This document shows, piece after piece, positions 1 to 6,119 of a stretch of DNA of 31,067 bases. A program made the translations under genes and the position numbers. The number at the start of each line of letters is the position of its first letter. Position 1 is the first letter of the stretch. Location: assembly GCA_009775375.1 (NCBI GenBank), contig VSPO01000029.1:1-31067 (forward strand), written 5' to 3'. A model generated the notes under the pieces. The model was not told the origin of the DNA, made no database searches, and worked only from the letters and a program-made list of their open reading frames with translations. Source of the DNA: Muribaculaceae bacterium (lineage in GTDB: Bacteria; Bacteroidota; Bacteroidia; Bacteroidales; Muribaculaceae).

Positions 1-392
1 CCGATCGCCATTATCTCCAGACCGCGTTTGACACGTTGTGCCACCCCTGACCAGAAACGGCCTATGCCATATGTCAGTCTGCCTGCTTTTGAAATGAACG
101 ACGGATCGATTGCCACTGCCATGTCATCGGCAGGTCCAAAACAATCCTGCGCCATACCTATGTTGACTTTCATCCAGTCCACGGATGTCTTGAAATTGGA
201 AGCAAAGGTCTTGGCTGTACGACCGCCATAGCGCGACAGCCGGGTAAAATTGACTTTGCCCGGAATCAACGCTACAGTGCGTATTGTTAAAATCAGCCAG
301 TTGAGGAACCTTTTGCTCATCTTGGTTGTAGTATTTTCAAATACCGACTTACACCGAAAGGTGAAGTCTTTGAGAATCGTCAATACGTTCAT
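1..392 (-). CDS. DDE transposase, N-terminal part (cut by window edge)
   Basis: The minus strand is open from an ATG at 392 to the left edge (130 codons, no stop reached). The protein starts MNVLTILKDFTFRCKSV and contains the stretch YGGRTAKTFASNF and, near residue 93, AIDPSFISKAGRL, which resembles the first catalytic Asp region of IS4-like DDE transposases common in Bacteroidales. A second in-frame ATG lies at 320, but the reading frame and protein-like sequence continue upstream, so 392 is preferred. The C-terminal catalytic residues and the left end of the element are outside the window, so intactness cannot be judged. A TAGTTTTG box at 507-514 on the same strand could be its promoter. 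The exact IS family is not certain. Confidence 0.72.
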   Translation of the reverse strand, partial: MNVLTILKDFTFRCKSVFENTTTKMSKRFLNWLILTIRTVALIPGKVNFTRLSRYGGRTAKTFASNFKTSVDWMKVNIGMAQDCFGPADDMAVAIDPSFISKAGRLTYGIGRFWSGVAQRVKRGLEIMAI

Positions 393-474
393 ATTGTCTA
401 ATGTTTTTATAATGAACGCTTTGGCGATTCATTTGTATTTTACATTTCGATATATTAACTTAAGTTTAAACTAC

Positions 475-557
475 TTCGGTAATTTTCACCGAATCATTGA
501 AAGTTACAAAACTAATTTATCTAATGCAAGACAACATTATATGTTTTATAATGTTGT
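475..557. other. Inverted repeats upstream of the transposase gene
   Basis: Two palindromes lie between the transposase start and the remnant at 597-650. One is TTCGGT/ACCGAA at 475-480 and 488-493. The other is ACAACATTAT/ATAATGTTGT at 531-540 and 548-557 with a 7-nt loop. They may be part of the IS end or a terminator for a minus-strand gene now reduced to a remnant. No clear terminal inverted repeat or target duplication can be assigned because the other end of the element is missing. Otherwise 393-596 is AT-rich with no gene. Confidence 0.35.
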
Positions 558-596
558 TTTATAACACTTTGAGATAATGTTTCGAGTTTTGTCAAC

Positions 597-650
597 GAAG
601 ACTGAGAATCCTTTGCAAAAGTTGCGAATAGATGCTTATGATTTGTATAC
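597..650 (-). pseudogene. Remnant of a gene related to the 1695-2696 CDS
   Basis: Eighteen minus-strand codons here align without gaps to the 3' end of the gene at 1695-2696 (bases 1710-1763), with 43 of 54 bases identical by eye. The peptide reads VYKS, then a stop codon TAA, then ASIRNFCKGFSVF; the intact gene reads ACKSDASIRKLCKEFSIF. The in-frame stop and the absence of similar sequence upstream show that only a decayed tail is left. It suggests a lost paralogue or a small tandem duplication. The alignment was done by hand and is short. Confidence 0.45.
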
Positions 651-725
651 TTAAATGGCCTTTTATGTCAATAAGATCTTGTTCCTTCATAAACCTAAGT
701 ATATATTGAATGGCTAAGATTACTT

Positions 726-758
726 ATGCGAAGGCTGACAAAATTGCAGTCTTCGCAT
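726..758 (-). terminator. Hairpin after the secreted-protein gene
   Basis: ATGCGAAG at 726-733 pairs with CTTCGCAT at 751-758, and inner CTG/CAG pairs extend the stem. It lies about 10 nt beyond the stop codon at 768 on the minus strand, as a terminator would. The T-rich run (ATTTTATC) follows on the plus side rather than the minus side, so termination efficiency on the minus strand is doubtful. Confidence 0.4.
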
Positions 759-767
759 GATTTTATC

Positions 768-1595
768 TCAAGGATTCTGTTTATTTTGTTGCTCTCTAAG
801 TTGCTTCTCCCTAAGTTGATTTTTCGACTCCCGAAGATTCTTTTGTAGTCTCCACTTGACTTCCTTATCCCATTTCCCTGCCCAGGTGAGATATTTGGAA
901 ACAAATTCTATTGTTTCCGGATCTCCCGCATCATATCTTTCCTTTATATCGGCATATTTTGGAGAATATAAATATTTAGCCTTGCGCGCTTGCTTGTCTA
1001 TGAATTTCTGATTCGCCCTTTCTCTTAGTATATCATCCATATAATCAATATCATTTGCTTTATACAGACCTGATCGTGAATGAAAGTCATAGGCAATGCA
1101 TTCGGTATAAGGCAGTGCCTTATTGAGAGCCTCTTCTGTCCCCTCCGCTACAGCTTCTAAGAACTCCCTATTGTTTTTTTGGGGCACAAAGGCTAAGTTA
1201 ATGTTCTTGTTGGTATCCCAACCATATTGACCCAACAACGCGGTCAATTCCCGTTCCATTACATCTATAGATGATTCTCCACCCTTCACATTCAGTTCAA
1301 AGACAACTCTTGGAGGGTTGGTCTCAGTTATAATACCTACGCATCTGGACTTCTTTCCCTTTGACGAGTAAACATCATACACAGGAATGCTATCCATTAT
1401 AATGATCCCCTTCCCATCTTCCGACTCGGGGCCACCTCGCATTTCTGTTCTATAGATAAAACCTGCAGGTCTGTTAGGCAAGTCAGTCATCCTAAAATAA
1501 TAAGACCAATCGTCTCTTATAACTTGAGCTTCCAAGGGGAATGCCATAAAAAAAAGAAATACTACAAGAATGTCTTTAATCGCGATTTTTTTCAT
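768..1595 (-). CDS. Hypothetical secreted protein, 275 aa
   Basis: No family was recognised. The preferred start at 1595 gives MKKIAIKDILVVFLFFMAFPLEAQ, a Sec signal peptide with a Lys-rich N-end, hydrophobic core and likely signal peptidase I site after LEA. An upstream in-frame ATG at 1625 would add ten polar residues before the signal and would place the start inside the promoter box at 1623-1630, so it is rejected. The mature protein is mixed alpha/beta in appearance. Its last 70 residues are strongly charged and rich in Lys, Arg, Gln and Glu, ending in a likely helical tail (QLREKQLREQQNKQ). It is probably exported to the periplasm or cell envelope. It is the last gene of a minus-strand series with its own promoter. 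Confidence 0.8.
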   Translation of the reverse strand: MKKIAIKDILVVFLFFMAFPLEAQVIRDDWSYYFRMTDLPNRPAGFIYRTEMRGGPESEDGKGIIIMDSIPVYDVYSSKGKKSRCVGIITETNPPRVVFELNVKGGESSIDVMERELTALLGQYGWDTNKNINLAFVPQKNNREFLEAVAEGTEEALNKALPYTECIAYDFHSRSGLYKANDIDYMDDILRERANQKFIDKQARKAKYLYSPKYADIKERYDAGDPETIEFVSKYLTWAGKWDKEVKWRLQKNLRESKNQLREKQLREQQNKQNP

Positions 1596-1622
1596 GGATG
1601 TATTGTTAGAGTGTTTATGCTG

Positions 1623-1630
1623 CAAATTTA
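1623..1630 (-). promoter_or_regulatory. Bacteroidetes -7 box for the 768-1595 gene
   Basis: Read on the minus strand the sequence is TAAATTTG, an exact match to TAnnTTTG. Transcription would start near 1617, about 22 nt before the ATG at 1595. No clear -33 TTG box is seen at the usual distance. Confidence 0.45.
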
Positions 1631-1655
1631 CTGATTATTTATTAACGATGGCCCT

Positions 1656-1691
1656 AAAAAAGAATGTTTTACAACATCTTTTGGCATTCTT
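1656..1691 (-). terminator. Terminator of the 1695-2696 gene
   Basis: Directly after the stop codon on the minus strand, AAGATGTT, loop GTAA, AACAT(T)CTT forms a hairpin with a single bulge. An alternative outer pairing is AAGAATG/CATTCTT. A run of six T residues follows on the minus strand. The position and T-run fit an intrinsic terminator. Confidence 0.5.
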
Positions 1692-1694
1692 CTT

Positions 1695-2696
1695 TCATTC
1701 TGCCTCTGAAAAGATTGAGAATTCTTTGCAGAGTTTGCGAATGGATGCGTCTGATTTGCATGCCTCCAGCATCCTTTCGCTGTAGCAAAGTTCATGGTAA
1801 AGGATCTTGACAGCTGCAAGGCAATTAAGAAGACCGGTGCTCACTTTGAGTCCTATGCTTCCTTCCCCGCCGATACAGGAAAGGATATCGTGAAACACAT
1901 AGTTGTCACGATAATCTTTGCGTAAGCATACACGTATATCTGCCCACTGCTCTGCAAATTCTCCCCCTGGAAAGTAATCGGAAATATTGATGAGTGATGC
2001 TTCCGGAGAATTGAACACCACTGTATATCTTATCTTGACTGTGGGATAGCCGATTTCCCTCAAAAAGAATTCAAGCAACTTCCCTATCACACGAAGACGG
2101 AATACAGGACTCACATAATGTGTTGATTCCGTAAAATAAAGTGGATACTCTTCGCCTTTCGCACCTTGGAATGATTCCTCATCGATAAGCACGGAGTCTT
2201 TTATTTTGTCGATTATCACAATCCCGATTGCTCCGTCTGATTCGCGGATTACGTGGATTTGGTCACGATAGCTAAGCGCTGCTATTTTACGGCTACATGA
2301 GTTGCTGAATATCAACGGATGTTCAAAGGAATCAAAATCATCTTCGGTATATATCGGAGTATATACCACCTTGTCGCTGAATATCTTTCTCCATCCTTTA
2401 TCAAGGTCTTCCTTCATTAGGTTGGCAAGCAACGATTCTCCAACCGAGAAATCCTTATCAAGCTGTATGCCAAGCTTCGCCGCACATTCATAGGCATGCT
2501 TTGGCAACCTCATGTCGAATGTCATGGCAATAAGACATCCGATATAATGTTTGTCTTGTGATTCAGCAACTTTGTAGGCCTCGATAAGGAAGTCGAATAC
2601 GGCTTGCACTCCTGATTCAGCTATCCATTTTCGCATAAGGTGGATAGCATCGGATTGATTACGATAAGAGAGGTATTTCTTCGGCATGACATTCAT
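1695..2696 (-). CDS. Hypothetical protein, 333 aa, partner of AAA+ gene
   Basis: The protein was not recognised. It begins MNVMPKKYLSYRNQSDAIHLMRKW; a second ATG nine bases in is an equally possible start. There is no signal peptide or membrane span, so it is likely cytoplasmic. The first 110 residues look all-helical. The middle (about 115-250) looks alpha/beta with several hydrophobic strands such as IGIVIID and IRYTVVFN. The C-terminal third is helical. The gene lies 60 bp downstream of the AAA+ gene on the same strand, so the two are probably co-transcribed and may work together, for example as a substrate or effector of the ATPase. A remnant of its 3' end occurs at 597-650. Similarity to nuclease-like folds was considered but no catalytic motif could be shown. 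Confidence 0.85.
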   Translation of the reverse strand: MNVMPKKYLSYRNQSDAIHLMRKWIAESGVQAVFDFLIEAYKVAESQDKHYIGCLIAMTFDMRLPKHAYECAAKLGIQLDKDFSVGESLLANLMKEDLDKGWRKIFSDKVVYTPIYTEDDFDSFEHPLIFSNSCSRKIAALSYRDQIHVIRESDGAIGIVIIDKIKDSVLIDEESFQGAKGEEYPLYFTESTHYVSPVFRLRVIGKLLEFFLREIGYPTVKIRYTVVFNSPEASLINISDYFPGGEFAEQWADIRVCLRKDYRDNYVFHDILSCIGGEGSIGLKVSTGLLNCLAAVKILYHELCYSERMLEACKSDASIRKLCKEFSIFSEAE

Positions 2697-2756
2697 ATTA
2701 GTTTATTATTTGATGTACAGATATTTAAGTTCAGTGAACCATCATGATACGCTACA

Positions 2757-3767
2757 TCAAGACAATCCGAATCCTATACACTTTCGATTCGACTCATTAA
2801 GAGGAGATATTGCATAAATATCCGGAATGTCGTTTGCGACAATGGTGGAAAGCAGGTCCGAATCAGGAGCAATATTGGCAATACGGTCAAGACGCATACA
2901 AAGATTGGGGATAACATGGTTTTCAATAAGAGTAACCACAAACCTGGCATTTCCAAAGTTCTTATTACGACTTGCACTTTTAATAAGCTCGCGCAACTTC
3001 GTTTCAGCTTCAGGAGCAATGATGAAATCATATCTCCTTATGTTGCTGTGGGCGATATTCATCAATTCGTCAAGAGAGAAATCATTTAATCCAAGCACGA
3101 CAGGGAACCGGCTTGCAAGTCCTGAGTTTGCACGCAAGAAACGTCCCATCTCATCCGGATAACCTGCGCCAATGACAATAAGACCGGAATTCGGGTCTGA
3201 CAGCACCGGCATTAGGGTGTCGATCACATTGTGGCCGAAATCATTCTTGCCGTTGTTGACGCCGCCGTCGTCTGCCAACGAATATATTTCATCAATAAAG
3301 AGAATACCACCTTTGGCTTCTTCGATTTTATCAGAAACCCGTTTTTCAGAGTGTCCTATATATTCTCCTACAAGCGTTGCCCGCGATACTTCTACGAATT
3401 GACCTGTGGAGAGGATTCCGGCTTCTTGGTATATTTGTCCGATAAGACGCGCGCAGGTAGTTTTCCCGGTACCCGGATTTCCAATCAAAAGCATATTTAA
3501 AAGACGTTTGGGCGTTCTCTTCCCTGATTTTTCCCGGAGCGTCATAATGCGGTGGAAAGAGAGCTGGCGATTGATCTCACACTTGACTTCGTCAAGCCCT
3601 GTCATCGACATCAGTTCCTCAAACGGAGAAAAGCCTTCTTTCTCGGAAATATCATCCCCTTGCGACGCATTAGGATGCGTCGCATCATAAATGTTTCCAA
3701 GAAGACAGCCACTGTCTTGCCACATAGCCATCAGCTCTTCTACGGATGGGAAATCGTTGATATTCAT
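2757..3767 (-). CDS. AAA+ ATPase, CbbX/SpoVK family
   Basis: The 336-residue protein has a single AAA+ module of the CbbX/SpoVK type. Walker A is GNPGTGKT at residues 96-103, Walker B is ILFIDE at 155-160 and is followed by IYSL as in CbbX proteins. The segment GEYIGHSEKRV at 134-144 corresponds to the pore-loop region. GLASRFP near 216-222 carries the expected arginine, and the end forms the helical small domain. The first 50 residues are not conserved and may bind a partner. Family members use ATP hydrolysis to remodel other proteins, such as Rubisco in CbbX. No Rubisco is present, so the substrate is unknown, and the downstream 333-residue protein is a candidate partner. The gene follows a WYL regulator gene 99 bp upstream and has its own TATCTTTG box. 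Confidence 0.92.
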   Translation of the reverse strand: MNINDFPSVEELMAMWQDSGCLLGNIYDATHPNASQGDDISEKEGFSPFEELMSMTGLDEVKCEINRQLSFHRIMTLREKSGKRTPKRLLNMLLIGNPGTGKTTCARLIGQIYQEAGILSTGQFVEVSRATLVGEYIGHSEKRVSDKIEEAKGGILFIDEIYSLADDGGVNNGKNDFGHNVIDTLMPVLSDPNSGLIVIGAGYPDEMGRFLRANSGLASRFPVVLGLNDFSLDELMNIAHSNIRRYDFIIAPEAETKLRELIKSASRNKNFGNARFVVTLIENHVIPNLCMRLDRIANIAPDSDLLSTIVANDIPDIYAISPLNESNRKCIGFGLS

Positions 3768-3811
3768 CTCTTATCTTTTGTCAGATTCTGATCGTGAGTG
3801 TTTTCACGCTG

Positions 3812-3819
3812 CAAAGATA
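3812..3819 (-). promoter_or_regulatory. -7 box upstream of the AAA+ gene
   Basis: On the minus strand the sequence is TATCTTTG, an exact TAnnTTTG match, 45 bp before the ATG at 3767. A TTTG at 3844-3847 is a possible -33 box, but its spacing of 24 bp is longer than usual. Confidence 0.45.
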
Positions 3820-3866
3820 ATATCCTCGAATGCAATTTTGTTTCAAACATCTGCAAATCCGATATT

Positions 3867-4856
3867 TCACTTGTATTTGTCAATAGCAGCAAGGTGTATT
3901 TCCTTGATTTGCTGTCGTAGGGACAATGGGGCAAGCACCTCAGCCTGACTCCCGAACGAAAGTATTTGCGTGATGAGCTCGTTGTTGATTCTAACGCTGA
4001 TTTCTATCGTGTTATCTCCCTTGTTTTTCTGGGAATGATGGAGAGGTTTAGATTCCACGTATGGCCATCGATCTGTATCAAACCGAATCAGCACTTTCTC
4101 TACGGGTTCTTCGGGATTGCCTAAGGATACTCCAACTATGTCGTCGAAGTATTCTTCAAAGTCAATCTCGTCATTAGGGATATAAGGGATTTTCGTAGGC
4201 GCTATTGTCAGGATTCTGTCGATGGCAAGATTGGATATTTGCCCCGATTCGTTCAGTCCGAACAAAAACCAACGGTTGTTGTATTGTTTCAAATAATAGG
4301 GATGTATAATCCAGAGAAAAAATTTTCCCGAAAAAGTGCAATACTCGATTTTAAGTGTGGTTTTCGATTTAATGGCATGAAAAAGAGTGGGCAGATGCTC
4401 GTCAATTCCTCTTAGATAATCATTGCTGTCGAAGCCCATTATCGGAGACTGCGACGTTTCAGAATTGGTATAGACCAATTCCTCAAGGCGTGGCATCACC
4501 TCGTTGAGCCAGTCAAGCTGTGGCATGCCTTTGAATCGACCCAGCGTTGATACGACATCTTTGACAACTTCAAGTTCAGCCTCTGTCAATGGCTTTCTAC
4601 GTATTGAGGCATGAGGATCGGCATAACGATAGCATTTGGTCTTGCCGTCTTCCGCATATAAGTTGACAAACTCCATCCCCCAGCCCTCTTGACTTCCGAT
4701 GAAATCTATATCGTCATAAATGGTGCGTTTACACACACGGTGGCCTGCATTTTTAAGCACCTCTTCGAGATCGGCGATGGTATATAGCTTGACGCGGCTT
4801 CGGAAGCAGCGGTCGAGAATCATATGGCGTATTAGTGGGTTCTTTGTGACTGGCAT
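3867..4856 (-). CDS. WYL-domain transcriptional regulator
   Basis: The 329-residue protein has an N-terminal winged-helix region (about 1-80, MPVTKNPLIRHMILDRCFRS, with a likely recognition segment around KRTIYDDIDF). It is followed by a linker and a WYL domain (about 145-240) containing HPYYLKQYNNRWFLFG and LAIDRI. The C-terminal extension of about 90 residues is the usual WCX-like part. WYL proteins bind DNA and sense ligands, often nucleotides or nucleic acids, and commonly control defence or DNA-damage genes. The start at 4856 is chosen over 5018 because the family begins with MPV and a good promoter lies at 4893-4924, only about 30 nt upstream. It probably regulates the AAA+ gene downstream and possibly itself. 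Confidence 0.93.
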   Translation of the reverse strand: MPVTKNPLIRHMILDRCFRSRVKLYTIADLEEVLKNAGHRVCKRTIYDDIDFIGSQEGWGMEFVNLYAEDGKTKCYRYADPHASIRRKPLTEAELEVVKDVVSTLGRFKGMPQLDWLNEVMPRLEELVYTNSETSQSPIMGFDSNDYLRGIDEHLPTLFHAIKSKTTLKIEYCTFSGKFFLWIIHPYYLKQYNNRWFLFGLNESGQISNLAIDRILTIAPTKIPYIPNDEIDFEEYFDDIVGVSLGNPEEPVEKVLIRFDTDRWPYVESKPLHHSQKNKGDNTIEISVRINNELITQILSFGSQAEVLAPLSLRQQIKEIHLAAIDKYK

Positions 4857-4892
4857 GACGATAGGGATTGGAGCTTTATGAGCTAATGACTG

Positions 4893-4924
4893 CAAATTTA
4901 GGCATTTATTATGAATTTTCCCAA
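4893..4924 (-). promoter_or_regulatory. Promoter of the WYL regulator
   Basis: On the minus strand a -33 TTGG (4921-4924) and a -7 TAAATTTG (4893-4900) are separated by 20 bp, which matches the Bacteroidetes consensus. The predicted transcription start near 4887 leaves a short leader before the ATG at 4856. Confidence 0.62.
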
Positions 4925-5029
4925 CGATGACGAAAGATTTTTCTTTCTGCAAACGTGGCAATATGCGGCATCTCAAAAAATTTTTTGCGGTTTTCCTCAA
5001 AATAACAATCATCTGCATCGGGAAGGCAG

Positions 5030-5175
5030 TAATTTTGCATCGTGAAAGGCGGGAAGCCCACTCCCTTTGCCATCGTCCACAAGGCGAATGGAGAGCCCAC
5101 CTCCCTCACTTCCGCTCAGAGCTTGGCACGACCGGACTCGCCCCCTGCGATTGCCGTCTGCGCCAAAATTATACG
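5030..5175. other. Intergenic block with tandem hairpins and opposed -7 boxes
   Basis: This part of the gap between the divergent WYL and purine transcripts holds no convincing gene. It has two hairpins with the same loop: GGGA-AGCCCAC-TCCC at 5051-5065 and GGAG-AGCCCAC-CTCC at 5090-5104, 39 bp apart. TAATTTTG boxes face inward from both sides (plus strand 5030-5037; minus strand 5164-5171). The block could be a small RNA gene on either strand or a paired protein-binding site. A 66-codon minus-strand ORF (4909-5109, GTG start) covers part of it but has no family resemblance. Confidence 0.35.
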
Positions 5176-5216
5176 GAACTGACTGTCTCGGCCGTCAACC
5201 CACGTGTTAAAACTGA

Positions 5217-5255
5217 TTTTGTGCAAGGTTATTTCAGATTTTTTTCTTAATTTTG
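5217..5255 (+). promoter_or_regulatory. Probable promoter of the purine cluster
   Basis: The -7 box is TAATTTTG at 5248-5255. The nearest TTTTG is at 5217-5221, with a spacer of 26 bp, which is longer than the usual 19-21. Transcription would start near 5262, leaving a leader of about 280 nt before purE. Confidence 0.5.
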
Positions 5256-5261
5256 CACTTT

Positions 5262-5460
5262 CTAACCACACAAGCCACAAACGGCAAGGCTACCTCACGG
5301 ATTCCGAAATGATTTGGCACAAACCGGACATATCAACAGGCAGACGAAAGTCTGGATTCTATCAAGCCACGGCAAGCAAGCTTACCCGAAAGACGGGAGC
5401 CGGCATGTGTGTCTGTGCGGAAACTATGCGCCGACTTATGTCGGGCAGCATTTGGCAGGT
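5262..5460 (+). ncRNA. Structured leader RNA upstream of purE
   Basis: The segment folds into nested hairpins. P1 pairs CCGGACA (5324-5330) with TGTGCGG (5414-5420), with one mismatch. Inside it, P2 is CAGAC-GAAA-GTCTG (5341-5354). P3 pairs GCC(AC)GGC (5366-5373) with GCCGGC (5399-5404) around P4, CCCG-AAAGA-CGGG (5385-5397). P5 is ATGC-G-CCGAC-TTAT-GTCGG-GCA-GCAT (5426-5451). It matches no RNA family recalled here: it is not RNase P, SRP RNA, tmRNA, or a purine or ZTP riboswitch. Its place between a promoter and the first purine gene, followed by a terminator-like hairpin, suggests either a riboswitch-like attenuator or an independent small RNA with its own terminator. Confidence 0.5.
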
Positions 5461-5487
5461 AAAAATTAGTAATGAAATAATTCGAGT

Positions 5488-5522
5488 GGACGCATTGAGA
5501 CCCTTTGCGCCCATTCTTTTTT
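5488..5522 (+). terminator. Terminator-like hairpin 20 nt before purE
   Basis: GG(A)CGCA at 5488-5494 pairs with TGCGCC at 5506-5511 over an 11-nt loop. It is followed by CATTC and a run of six T residues (5517-5522). The position just before the purE start at 5541 fits an attenuator, or the end of a separate leader RNA. Confidence 0.45.
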
Positions 5523-5540
5523 AATCTTGTTGAAAAGAAG

Positions 5541-6011
5541 ATGAAGATAGGTGTAGTAATGGGCTCCACCAGCGATTGGGGAGTCATGAAAGCCGCTACT
5601 GAGACACTCGCTCAGTTTGGCGTAGAGTCTGAAACCAAAGTCCTTAGCGCCCACCGCACTCCGGCGGAGCTTGAGGCCTGGGTCGGCGGATTGCGCGACA
5701 GGGGATTCGCCGCCGTAATCGCCGCCGCAGGTGGCGCCGCGCATCTCGCCGGCGTGGTCGCAGCGTTCACGACGCTCCCCGTCATCGGCGTGCCGATCAA
5801 AGCCCGCGCCCTGGAGGGAATCGATTCATTACTGTCGATGGTGCAGATGCCATCCGGCATTCCTGTGGCTGTCGTGGCTATCGACGGGGCGAAAAACGCC
5901 GCGCTCCTCGCAGTGGAAATCCTCGCCGTCACCGACCCGTCGCTCAAAGAGAAAATGGACGCATTCCGCAAGCAGCAAGCCGACAAGGTGCTTGCCTCCA
6001 CCCTCGACTGA
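5541..6011 (+). CDS. purE: PurE, N5-carboxyaminoimidazole ribonucleotide mutase
   Basis: The 156-residue protein is a PurE of normal length. It has the phosphate-binding start GSTSDW at 8-13, the SAHRTP motif at 36-41 with the active-site His, and GGAAHL at 64-69. In class I enzymes PurE moves the carboxyl group of N5-CAIR to give CAIR, using N5-CAIR made by PurK. No purK is in this window, so it must lie elsewhere, or the enzyme may use CO2 and AIR directly as class II enzymes do; class was not settled from sequence alone. The start at 5541 is preferred over an upstream ATG at 5505, which would add a non-conserved stretch overlapping the terminator-like hairpin. It is the first gene of the purine cluster. 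Confidence 0.96.
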   Translation: MKIGVVMGSTSDWGVMKAATETLAQFGVESETKVLSAHRTPAELEAWVGGLRDRGFAAVIAAAGGAAHLAGVVAAFTTLPVIGVPIKARALEGIDSLLSMVQMPSGIPVAVVAIDGAKNAALLAVEILAVTDPSLKEKMDAFRKQQADKVLASTLD

Positions 6012-6119
6012 CCTCCGGCTTCTAACCCGAAGATTGCCGCCTGATGGCATTACCCCAGCCGCGGCCAAGGGACGTGGCCTCCCCAACCCTCAACCAACAA
6101 TCCAACACTCGAAATCAAT

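Noticed and set aside
250..564. 104-codon plus-strand ORF at the left end
   Set aside because: It is antisense to the transposase start and runs into an AT-rich palindrome region with no coding character.
4909..5109. 66-codon minus-strand ORF with a near-repeat (REVGSPF / KGVGFPP)
   Set aside because: The protein repeat is simply the translation of the tandem hairpins. The GTG start and lack of family similarity argue against a gene.
5262..5460. RNase P, SRP RNA, tmRNA or a known purine-type riboswitch
   Set aside because: CGAAAGTCTGGA slightly resembles the RNase P CR-I block, but the other conserved blocks are missing and the size is too small. Signature sequences of the other families are absent.
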